A DNA stretch of 64,000 nucleotides from Hydractinia symbiolongicarpus (Eukaryota; Cnidaria; Hydrozoa; Anthoathecata; Hydractiniidae): the NCBI RefSeq assembly GCF_029227915.1, contig NC_079876.1:15128001-15192000 (forward strand), given 5' to 3'. Below, piece by piece: positions 34,815 to 45,070 of the stretch (positions are counted from its first letter, which is position 1; each line of letters opens with the position of its first letter). Below the pieces are notes generated by a model, which worked only from the letters and a program-made list of their open reading frames with translations, was not told the origin of the DNA and searched no databases. A program made the translations under genes and the position numbers.

Positions 34815-35701
34815 CTTCCAGAATCTTCTATTATTTTATTGTATTACATCTAAGAAAAAAAATAATGCAAGCACAAGTCTTAAAAATTATCTGGTCTGGA
34901 GCCAATTAAAATGGTGGCAGAACATGTAAATTTTGTTCCTGCAGGTAAAACAGGACCTGTTCATTTCCTGTGTATCTCTTAGAAAGGGATTCCTGCACTA
35001 AAAATGATACTTTTATATGTTGTGGAGAATAAAAAGTTGTTTATCAAGTCCTTTGAAATTTTTAAAAAATCTTTTTCTGTTCCGAATTTATTTAAAATTT
35101 TAAGTATTCAAAATTCGGTATCTTAAGATGTTGTAAGAAAGTTTTGAAAAATGTTGACATTATATTTCCACCTCTAATTAAAGATGAGATCATTCTTAAA
35201 CTACAAAACTTTACACATGCCAAGATATTATCAAAAGCATAAGTCCACATTGCCTAAAAGTTTTGATATTACATGTAAGTTATTATATGTTAATATTAAT
35301 TTATGCTTACTATCTTATTACATCATCAATGATGATGTCATAAACTCAGCTGGAAATCTTTTAAGCTCAATATCTCGAAAAAGAAAAAAGATTTTTTTAA
35401 AAATTCCAAAAAACTAGATAAAGATTTTTTTATCCTCTAAAACATACAAAAATATCATTTTGAATCCCTTTAAATGTTTTTAGCTAACATTTTATGTTCA
35501 ACCTTTACTAATCTTTACTAAATGTCCATGTTCATTTTTTTATTTTAATTTATTTATTTATTTAAAACTTTTAAAATTTACCCATACAAGTAGAAAAATA
35601 ACATATGCCTTTGTTTTGCTTCTAAAATATTTTAAAATTGAACCCTTTTTCCGAAATGTTTTATGTTTTCCTTAAAAAGAATAATTTTTTTTTTAGTTAC
35701 A

Positions 35702-36791
35702 CAGGCCTCGTCAGGAAGAAAAATACTGGCGTGCGAGCTTCGCATGCCATGATACTTTTCAATCATTTTGAGGCATGCGATGTTCGCACGGCATAATTTT
35801 TAATGGTGTGCGATGGCGTGTGCTCATTATTGTTCCATTTTTTCCCTCAAGTAATCATAGAACTCGCATACAGCAACACTAATTTTGCCATGTTTTAAAG
35901 CAGGTAATTTGTTGCGAAGAAACTGAAATGTGCGATGCCTTCATTGTTTATTTTTTTTTTTTTAAAAATTTTACGTTAAATAGTATTTTTTTAACTCAAA
36001 CAAAGAAAGGGCTGCAAGCGAAAAATACTTGACGCCAACTTTGTAACCGTAAAAGTAGTAACATGGTTAAACAAAGGACTAAAATTTTTATGACGATTTA
36101 TAACAAAATTATTTTCTTTAGCTAAAATAAACAAGACAGAAAATTTTCCTCGTAACACCCTCCTCCATTATAAATAACTTCTAAAACAACATCAGCACAC
36201 GCTGTATAATTTTTAAAACAACACAAGAAAAGTCTTTCTGCATGTGGCAATTGATCACCATAACTATAATTAGATATCATGCTGAGTATGTGCTTGCGAA
36301 AGAACATGCTGGAAGTGATTTCACGTAAGGAAAGTAGCGAAAGTATTTAAAGAAGTAGACAGAAAAGTTGAACTTTAAAATTTATTTTATAATTTTTTTT
36401 TTAATTTAAAAAGAGCAACTGAATTAAAAAAATGTTTTTCTTTAATATAACTCCCGAGTAACATGATATATTTTTTTAAAGATTTACTCGCGAGTAGTTT
36501 AATTATTGCGTACTCTCGTTATTAAGAAGATTACTCTTATTGTACTTGCGTAAGATGTGTAGCTTTACTCGCAAGTCACCTTAAAAATAAATAATTTATA
36601 ACTTATTCGTTGTCCAAAAAAAAAATTATTACCTTCATTGAACTTAATATTATTTATTTTGGTGCGCGATTAGCGCACGCCTGAGGTATTAAGTGTTATT
36701 TTTTGGCATGCGAAGATCGCACGAGAACATTCAAACATGGCGTGTGTGGGTGTGTGCGCGTGCGATCGCACGCCATTCCTGACGAGGCCTG
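35702..36791 (+). mobile_element. complete 1090 bp non-autonomous DNA transposon
   Basis: The 16-base terminal inverted repeats CAGGCCTCGTCAGGAA and TTCCTGACGAGGCCTG are perfect. The element is flanked by the direct 6-base repeat GTTACA at 35696-35701 and 36792-36797, a target-site duplication. Subterminal regions contain further inverted CGTGCGA/TCGCACG-type palindromes. The interior has no transposase-like ORF, so it depends on a partner in trans. A second copy (split) and a fragment are present in the window. The superfamily is not certain from TIR and TSD alone. Confidence 0.9.
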
Positions 36792-37437
36792 GTTACAGTA
36801 CAAACCGAATGTAACCTTCCGTGCACTATACAACACCTTTTCCTGCAAGTCGGAAGCCCTTTAATCCTTTGTTTATTGTAATTACTTTAAAGATCTTTGC
36901 GAGAGCTATGTTGCAAATGATTTAACAAAAGCTTCCAAATGAAACAATACTGAAAATATTTTCTCATAATTGCAAGTTTTATTGTTAAAACTTATTTAAA
37001 ATAAAATCCCCTTAGGTATTAGCGCAAGTAATGAAATTTAATGATTTGTTAACTACACGAAAGATTAAAATAAATCGCGCAAAAACTATTGTTTTAAAAA
37101 ATGTTTTTTTTGCATATTTTTTTATATCTTTTAAACTTGGTCCGTTTTAAAAAATATATTTCTTAACAGTTTATTCTACGCTATTTTTTTCAACAAAACA
37201 TTAAGGGAAAAAAATTGCGCATAAACTATTGTTGTTAAAAAAGTTTCATGCGCTTTTTTTAAGGGACTTTTTAAAAAAATCCTTTTGGACATTTTATTGC
37301 AATCTTTTTTTCTTAACAAAACTTTAGGAATAACTTTAGCAGCATAACTTTAAAATACAAGTCTTTGTTCCAGGAAGTAATTTCTCGGATGCTCTTCCAC
37401 TTCGTTCTACCACAATTCAGTCAATGAAGAGGCTAGG

Positions 37438-37629
37438 CAGGCCTCGTCAGGAATGGCGTGCGATCGCACGCGCACACGTCCACACACGCGATGTTTTAAT
37501 GTTCTCGTGCGATCTTCGCATGCCAAAAAATAACACTAAATAACTCAGGCGTGCGCTAATCGCGCACCAAAATAAATAATATTTAGTTCAATGAAGGTAA
37601 TAATTTTTTTTCGGACAACGAATAAGTTA
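37438..37629 (-). mobile_element. first piece of a second transposon copy, split by an insertion
   Basis: This starts with the TIR CAGGCCTCGTCAGGAA and matches, inverted, the right ~195 bases of the element at 35702-36791. It stops at ACGAATAAGTTA. The rest of the element resumes at about 42866. The 5-base repeat CTAGG lies just outside both pieces (37433-37437 and 43799-43803), consistent with a target-site duplication of the once-continuous element. Confidence 0.85.
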
Positions 37630-37657
37630 GCGTCAGGTTATGCGTTATAAGTGTTTT

Positions 37658-38275
37658 CATGCCCTGAGCATCAGGTGCATGAGACAGATGAGATGCACTG
37701 AGCGTCAGATGCATCGACATGTCCAGAGCGTCAGGCACATGCTAATTATGGTGTTCTCTTCCATACCCTGAGCGTCAGGTGTATGAGAGATGCCCTGAGC
37801 GTCAGGGGCTTCATCATGCCCTGAGCGTCAGGCGCATGTTTCTTATTCACATAATGACTACACTAGAGATGCCCTGAGCGTCAGGTGCATCGACATGTCC
37901 TGAGCGTCAGGCACATGCTAATTACTGGTGTTTTTATTCATACCCTGAGCGTCAGGTGTATGAGAGATGCCCTGAGCGTCAGGGGCTTCATCATGCCCTG
38001 AGCGTCAGGCGCATGTTTCTTATTCACATGATGACTACACTAGAGATGCCCTGAGCGTCAGGTGCATCGACATGTCCTGAGCGTCAGGCACATGCTAATT
38101 ACTGGTGTTTTTATTCATACCCTGAGCGTCAGGTGTATGAGAGATGCCTTGAGCGTCAGGGGCTTCATCATGCCCTGAGCGTCAGGCGCATGTTTCTTAT
38201 TCACATGATGACTACACTAGAGATGCCCTGAGCGTCAGGCGCATTGACATGTCCTGAGCGTCAGGCACATGCTAA
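37658..38275. repeat. array of palindromes with matched variable arms; 177 bp higher-order repeat
   Basis: About 18 copies of a 24-base imperfect palindrome follow the formula N5-CCTGA-GCG-TCAGG-n-N5', where N5' is the reverse complement of N5. The arm differs by unit type: CATAC/GTATG, GATGC/GCATC, CATGC/GCATG and CATGT/ACATG. From 37762 five units recur in fixed order with fixed spacers, giving a 177-base higher-order repeat at 37762, 37939 and 38116. Three more degenerate units precede it. No ORF is present and this is not a CRISPR array. Confidence 0.9.
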
Positions 38276-38308
38276 TTACTTGTGTTCTTATTCTACAATG
38301 ACTTTTAT

Positions 38309-38556
38309 CAACACATTACTTGCCTAAACGGCTGACGAAGGAGGCCCAACACACCCAAATTCCCCCATATTGTAAAAAGGAACAATAAGAAGAAACACAC
38401 TATTGCATAATTCTCCAATATGACGTGATGCAATGTAACAACACAATAATAAATTCACATGTAATTGACTGACACTGCCACACTTTATTGCACCAACACT
38501 CACAGCTGATATTACACAATGCAGTCATAAAAAAAAATAATTTTGAATAAAGAAAC
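38309..38556 (+). repeat. ~247 bp direct repeat, copy 1
   Basis: It begins TATCAACACATTACTTGCC and ends TTTTGAATAAAGAAA. The same sequence recurs in the same orientation at 40439-40688 with almost no differences. The two copies bracket ~1.9 kb that includes a displaced piece of the palindrome array. It lacks TG...CA ends, so it is not a typical LTR. Confidence 0.85.
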
Positions 38557-40438
38557 TGTTAACGTTAAATAATATTAAGACAATTTAAATATGTCAACAA
38601 ATTACACTGAACACACTAAAGAAGTCTCACATTCCATAGCCTAGTGATCTTATTAATTATTGGCAATATTATTACACCAGTTTTCTAAAACATTGTAATT
38701 AAGTGAATATATCTGCGATAACAGTCACATCCTGGTTAACCAGATCTTACGGACTCCGAATGAAATTTTTTAACTTGATATGAATGTTAAGAATGTTATT
38801 GTCCTATGAACTAAAATCATGCGGTGATAAGTGTGTGAGAGGATTCCATTTGTGTTTGGTAGGAGAGTACTTTGATACTGAAAATGGCTGAAAATGTCAC
38901 TGATACTAAGTAATGCAACATAGTTTTATCGTAGTTAGGAAATTGGCTATCCCTCTAAAACAACAAAATCTTAGATAGATGAGCTGGAGTAATTGGTAGG
39001 CAAAGTACATGTATGTTACGCAAGCCTCCTGCTAAGCAGTCGGTTGAGCCTAGAGTTTAAAATTTCAAAAACTAGTTTGTGATAAATAGATAACACAATA
39101 ATAACTGGTTTCTCATTCATACCCTGAGCGTCAGGTGTATGAGAGATGCCCTGATCTTCAGATGCTTCATCATGCCCTGAGCGTCAGGCACATGTTTCTT
39201 ATTCACATGATAACTGCACTAGAGATGCCCTGAGCGTCAGGTGCATCAACATGTTCTGAGCGTCAGGTACATGCTAATTACTGGTGTTCTTATTCTACTT
39301 TATGAGAAACTCTTTTTATTCTGTCCACCCTTTTGTTTGTTATATGAAAATAAGTTTCTTAATGTTGAAGATTATCTCATCCTGCTCAGATTTTTAAAAG
39401 TTTCTTAAAATTTTTGACTTTCCAAGCGTAAGGTTTCTTATAGACTGTTTTTTTATAAAAAAACCGTGTAACATGCATAGTTTATTCATGTTTGGCTTGG
39501 TTTTTATTTGACCATTGACACAAGGGAGGTACTAAAAGATTTTAAACCTAATTCCTGAAGTGGAAATAAAGGTGTTGACATTCGACAGCAGAACCCTTTG
39601 TATGCACGAAAAACCAATACTTTCATAAAATTGTTTGTAAATTTAGCTTCTGTTAATCCTTGTACTTATATACACTACAAGCTTTATGTAAATATATAGA
39701 TGACATAAGAATAGCTCAGAACATGTATATGAATTAAAAAAATGTGAGATTTTATTAAATTAGTAGTTATTATTTTTATAATGCAATAAACGTCCAAAGC
39801 ACAAGAGTGACCTAATCTAACAATTTTTGTAACAGCAAAGGTGGAATGCCAACATGATAAAATGTTTAACATACATTTCCTTTTCTTTTAAAGAACCCTC
39901 TTGTCACTATGGGTGTTCCCAAATAGAATTCCTGTAAATGGAAAGCCTGACCATATTTATACCTTCACTTACTTTGCATCTAGAATCGTTTTTAACAATT
40001 TATTTCCTGATTTCCAAACACTCAGTGATCTAATTTATATGATTGTAACAAAATTGTGTAATGATTGCAAAACAGAATTTGTATTTATTATAAAGTCATA
40101 GCAAAAGCATGATAAAGTTAATATGCATTTCCTTAATTTTGAAGAAGAATTACAAGGAAAGCCTGTCTAGTTTTATACCACCAATCGCTCAGCATCTAGG
40201 GATCAGGCAATAAGGTTATAAATTGTTCTAAATTGACAAAAAGTCATGTACCTAGGCACAAGAGTAGCCAATCCGACACAAAATTGCATTCAACATCGAT
40301 GTTTGTTAATGTTACCCTAATAAGTGTTTAGATGAAATCATCTTGGGAGCTAAACTCCTTTTTAAGAGGCTTTTCGACTTAAGAACCTTTTTTTTTTTTT
40401 TTTTGCAGATACTCAGATTGATATTATAAGCTATTTAG
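38557..40438. other. segment between the two 247 bp direct repeats
   Basis: It contains the displaced palindrome array (39118-39273) and two weakly similar segments around 39780-39990 and 40085-40290 that share GGAAAGCCTG and GCATCTAG words. Short ORFs here show no recognisable product. It may be the body of a non-autonomous element bounded by the direct repeats. Confidence 0.45.
39118..39273. repeat. displaced fourth copy of the palindrome higher-order repeat
   Basis: The five palindrome types appear in the same order as in the main array (CATAC, GATGC, CATGC, GATGC, CATGT arms). They share the spacer TTTCTTATTCACATGAT and the trailing CTAATTACTGGTGTT. It is more diverged, and the second unit has lost its core. 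It lies about 840 bases after the main array. Confidence 0.85.
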
Positions 40439-40688
40439 TTATCAACACATTACTTGCCTAAACGGCTGACGAAGGAGGCCCAACACACCCAAATTCCCCC
40501 ATATTGTAAAAAGGAACAATAAGAAGAAACACACTATTGCATAATTCTCCAATATGACGTGATGCAATGTAACAACACAATAATAAATTCACATGTAATT
40601 GACTGACACTGCCACACTTTATTGCACCAACACTCACAGCTGATATTACACAATGCAGTCATAAAAAAAATTAATTTTGAATAAAGAA
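40439..40688 (+). repeat. ~247 bp direct repeat, copy 2
   Basis: Near-identical to 38309-38556 in the same orientation, with only one or two differences in an A-rich run by eye. The high identity implies a recent duplication or a still-active element. Confidence 0.85.
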
Positions 40689-40860
40689 AAAGGATTGTTT
40701 GCTTGAAGTTTCATTTTTGTGAGAATTGTCTCTTTTGTGTTCCTTAACAGGCCCGGCTAAATTAAATTATTAAATTCTTCAGTGTTAAAGGAGGCCGACC
40801 ATGGTTGAGGCCAACAGGCTAAGAAAATTTTTAAACTTTCGGCCCCCTAGAATGGCTAAA

Positions 40861-41172
40861 TCATAGTTCAAATTCTGAAATATTGCGCTTGAAAGCCTTC
40901 ACCAATGCAGGATTATATATAGAAATATTGTATGTAAGATATATTTTCAAAATCAGCAATATAAACATGGAAGCAAAATAAAGATAATGCCAGTCCTTTG
41001 TAAATTTTCCGAATACTCGCTTCCACTTGTTGTGTGATTGAACAAATGAGTTGGCAATTTTGATCAGGTCTAGTTTATCATTCCTATCTTTTTGGAAACG
41101 GAGAATCGTGACAGAGTTGAAACGAGCTGGAAGTATTGTTAATCTCATACAGAGCATATATATATTAATCAA
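40861..41172 (-). CDS. possible orphan exon with one transmembrane segment (doubtful)
   Basis: A minus-strand ORF of ~100 codons follows a plausible acceptor (ACTTCCAG near 41130). It encodes a basic stretch, then a hydrophobic segment (YLYFASMFILLILKIYLTY) and a short tail before the stop. It could be the last exon of a membrane-anchored protein, or chance. It lies inside the insertion that split the transposon, and no upstream exon was found. Confidence 0.2.
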   Translation of the reverse strand: MINIYMLCMRLTILPARFNSVTILRFQKDRNDKLDLIKIANSFVQSHNKWKRVFGKFTKDWHYLYFASMFILLILKIYLTYNISIYNPALVKAFKRNISEFEL

Positions 41173-41299
41173 TTAATTATTAGAACACATGATAACCTTA
41201 CAAAAAACATCACTTTTTGACAATTCAGCCTGGTAATGTTTCTTACATGTTTCCCCAGTATCTTTATAAATTTTTATATAAGCAATTGAAATGCTAAAA

Positions 41300-41600
41300 A
41301 GGGGCTTACAGAGGCTTATGAATAACATGATCAGGCCCAAAATAGTCTAATTGTGTTCAGCATCATTAATTACAATTTAAATCTTAAGACATACTGGTTA
41401 ATGCAGATATAAAGAATAAAGAAAAAACTGCTAACGAAACACAACATAAAAGAATGTTTTCTTCGGCTTCGCATAACGCTTATATATGCTTAAAATGACT
41501 AAATTTAAGCCTAGGGATGCTTATAAATGTCATGCTCATAAAGAAACATGTATAAGAATTGGAGCTTCGCATATAGAAAATTTTTATTTGCATTACCACC
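41300..41600. repeat. inverted copy of the dispersed repeat at 3040-3445
   Basis: It contains CATGATCAGGCCC, TTAAGCCTAGGGATGCTTATAA and ATGCTCATAAA, the reverse complements of words in the 3040-3445 repeat. It is degraded with approximate boundaries. Confidence 0.5.
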
Positions 41601-41774
41601 TGGTAAAGGAATTCATAATAAAACAGCTATGTGTAGTCGTTCTGACACTGTTGTTCTAGGAATTTCGAACAGGTTTTAGGATGTTAACAACGGTATGTAA
41701 ACAGGGAAGCTAGGCAACTTAAAGGAGGGAATGTATATACATGTGTGTGAATCTAGAAGTAAAGCAAAATGAGC

Positions 41775-42068
41775 CTCCTCTTGACGGCGATTCCACATGG
41801 GCGAGTGAATGTTACCATAGCCCCGGGTTAACCCAAGCCATGTGAGGGAAATTGGGAAGATGGCACACTGTGTGGGCCGTTGGATGTTGCCGGGAGTTGT
41901 CTAGTAGAGCGCGGGCCCTAATTGGGTCTGCGTCGCTCAAAATGAGCATTAAATTCTCTAGGACTCTTCATCTAAGCCATGGCCCCTCCTGGAAATAATA
42001 GACAGGGTATATCCCTCGATATTTGTGAGGCTAGCCATGTAAAATATGCACATCTATCTATCTATCTA
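41775..42068 (+). mobile_element. 5'-truncated SINE copy
   Basis: About 290 bases nearly identical to the body of the SINE at 1329-1684, starting at CCTCTTGACGGCG and ending in (CTAT)n. The tRNA head is missing. The truncation point is nearly the same as in the copy at 200-478. It lies inside the insertion that interrupted the transposon copy. Confidence 0.8.
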
Positions 42069-42865
42069 GCCACAACAACAGATAGGTTTTCCTGTCAAGT
42101 AAGGATCTGTTAGATAATCCTACCTACCACGACTCACAATGTTGGCCTTAGTAGCCCCTAACTACTATTACTTAGTATTAACAAAGGTAAAAGGATGATG
42201 AATTAAAACCACAGGGTTCAAATTGAACTTACATAAAATCCATAATGGCTACTAGAAGTGCATAACTAATTTGGATAACTAAGCTTTCTATTCCATAATA
42301 CCTTCTCTGCTAACCAGATTTCTCAGAAAGAAGTGTGCTATTAACCCTATGCCGGGGCCCACAGTTGCAAGAGACATGCCCTTTGCCTTCTATAGTTTAA
42401 AAGTGACATTGCCTTAACTCTCTTAACATTAATAGATAGTAAATAATATGAAAAGAACTGACCTGGCTACATGCAACGTCTCTTCTGATGAAATATCCAA
42501 AGCTTTTTATCTAATGCCTCCTTAAACTCAGGGACCTAGAAATAGTGTGAGTTTTTTTATCTGTAAGCTGTAAGGTACATCTGAAGAACTTGTGCAGTGT
42601 GGGATGTTGGGTTCTTATATGCAACCATTAATAATCAAGACCTGGGTAGGGTCCAGTTCCTTTACAGGCAAGTGAGACTAATAACCCTGGCAATCTTTAA
42701 GATTAGGTCTATAGGTAGAAACCACCCCCACTGTGTCAGGCTCTACATGACGTGTTTAATGACTAAGGTAAACCTAATGTATATTAACCACAATACTAAG
42801 GAACTGTAATTCTGTCACCACAATTAACATGAGCAAAACTTGCAGTTTAGCTCCATATTATTTAT

Positions 42866-43798
42866 TTTTAAGGTGACTTGCGAGTAAAGCTACACATCTT
42901 CGAGAGTATGAGTAAAAATAAATGCGAGTAAAATAATTCAGAGTGAGAGCACAATGCGAGTACAATAAGAGTAATCTTCTTAATAACGAGAGTACGCAAT
43001 AATTAAACTACTCGCGAGTAAATCTTTAAAAAAATATATCATGTTACTCGGGAGTTATATTAAAGAAAAACATTTTTTTAATTCAGTTGCTCTTTTTAAA
43101 TTAAAAAAAAATAAAAAAAAAATTTTAAAGTTCAACTTTTCTGTCTACTTCTTTAAATACTTTCGCTACTTTCGTTACACTTCCAGCATGTTCTTTCACA
43201 AGCACAGAGTCAGCATGATATCTAATTATAGTTATGGTGATCAATTGCCACATGCAGAAAGACTTTTCTTGTGTTGTTTTGAAAATTATACAGAGTGTGC
43301 TGATGTTGTTTTGGAAGTTATTTATAACGAGGAGGGTGTTACGAGGAAAATTTTCTGTCTTGTTTATTTTAGCTAAAGACAATAATTTTGTTATAAATTG
43401 TCATAAAAATTTTAGTCTTTTGTTTAACCATGTAACTACTTTTACGATTACAAAGTTGGCGTCTAGTATTTTTCGCTTGCAGCCTTTTCTTTGTTTGAGT
43501 TAAAAAAAATACTATTTAACGTATAATTTTTTTAAAAAAAAATAATAAACAATGAAAGCATCGCACATTTCAGCTTCTTCGCAACAAATTACCTGCTTTA
43601 AAACATGGCAAAATTAGTGTTGCTGTATGCGAGTTCTATGATTATATACTTGAGGGAAAAAATGGAACAATAATGAGCAGACACCATCGCACACCATTAA
43701 AAACTATGCCGTGCGAACATCGCACGCCTCAAAATGATTGAAAAGTATCATGGCATGCGAAGCTCGCACGCCAGCATTTTTCTTCCTGACGAGGACTG
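42866..43798 (-). mobile_element. second piece of the split transposon copy
   Basis: It matches, inverted, the left ~900 bases of the element at 35702-36791. It resumes at ATTATTTATTTTTAAGGTGAC, a few bases from where the piece at 37438-37629 stops. The distal TIR is TTCCTGACGAGGACTG, with one mismatch. CTAGG follows at 43799-43803, matching CTAGG before the first piece. Confidence 0.85.
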
Positions 43799-45070
43799 CT
43801 AGGCATGTAATACCTTGCATGCCCAAAAGTGTTTCTATGTTGCCAAGGCGTACGATTCTCAATTCTTCAATAACGGTTCAACATGAACATGAACATGAAA
43901 ATTTTCAAGTTTATACACAAAGTACAACTGCCTCTATTAGTAGCCAAACTTTTGATGTTTTATGCGAAAATGACCACACAAATTAACTGCAGTGAAAAAA
44001 TTTCACTGCAGTTAAATATCAAACTTCTATAAAATTTGAAAACTTTAAATTACAATAAATCCTGTTCTAATAATCTTTTAGTTTTCTAAATTTCCTGTCA
44101 CATAATTTTTGCTGATAAATCCAAATATGCCACTCATTTTCCTCAAAAGTTCCTTGTTTTCTTTTTCTAAATTTGAGATGTTAACTTGAATCCGAGAATA
44201 GTGAATAACGGACACGTACAGGCAAAAATATAAACAATAGGCTGCAGTAATAAGATATCATATAATTTTTTTTGCCTGTCAGTTTTTATTAAAGTTACCC
44301 GCCCATCAGAAACAATTGATATTTTACAAAGAAAATACAAAAACTGTTTCAGAATTCAGAATTTTTTTCTCTTTTTAGAAGATTTCCATATAGCTAAAAG
44401 CGCAACAGACACATCTAGCTGTAGCTATCTTATCCTGAACTGAGAATAGTCAAGGCTCAATATCCATGGTTTTAAGGGGGATGGGAGTTCAATGCCCAGA
44501 CTGGCAGATCCAATACCTGGTTAAAGCTAGTTAGCTAACTAGGTAAATTCTGCTTTTAACTAAACCATTGGAAATGTGCCGTTCCGGACATGTTGTTGTT
44601 ATTTAGAAAACATTTATAGATATATAATATAACATAAAATAACATGAAAGTTCCACGCATAGAGGCAGAGAATGCAATACCCTTCCCTTGTCACTTGTCG
44701 TGATATCCATCTGACTTTTGTACTGATTATTCCGATTTTTACTGGGAATAAACCTGGCTAAACGAGATTTCAACTTTCAACATTTTCGGGGTTAATCAAT
44801 CCCGTTTGACGCTAAACAAACGAGGAAAGAAATTTATGTGTCTGTCAACTCGTCCAATCTAAAGCGACTAATATCATGTATTAACTATCCTCGTCCCATG
44901 TTTTCGAAAATTTTCATTAAAAAAGAAAACAAAGTCAGATCAAAAATACATTTTAATCAATGACAGAAACGAAAGTAGTTTCTAGACGCTTCTCCCGCAT
45001 GACGTAATTCTTCCGAAAATATCAATATTATAACCCGAAAGATAAACATCAGCATAATAACATAGAAAAA

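Larger units (their letters stand above)
34815..45070. other. 10 kb gene-poor block of nested mobile and satellite DNA
   Basis: No recognisable gene lies between CCZ1 and FAF1. The block holds a complete DNA transposon, a second copy split by an insertion, palindromic arrays, direct repeats and a SINE, all listed separately. The stretch 36800-37430 shows only A/T-rich, weakly repeated sequence (GCGCAAAAACTATTG twice). The stretch 43805-45070 holds the FAF1 upstream flank. Confidence 0.6.

Noticed and set aside
36122-36307. Small ORF inside the CAGGCC transposon as a transposase
   Set aside because: Only 61 codons, without catalytic motifs, and the equivalent frame in the split copy differs, so the element is treated as non-autonomous.
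37658-38275. CRISPR-like array
   Set aside because: Regular spacing and palindromic repeats look CRISPR-like. But the genome is eukaryotic, the spacers are themselves repeated in a 177 bp higher-order unit, and no cas genes are present.
38309-40688. LTR retrotransposon
   Set aside because: The 247 bp direct repeats lack TG...CA termini, and there is no primer-binding site, gag or pol between them.
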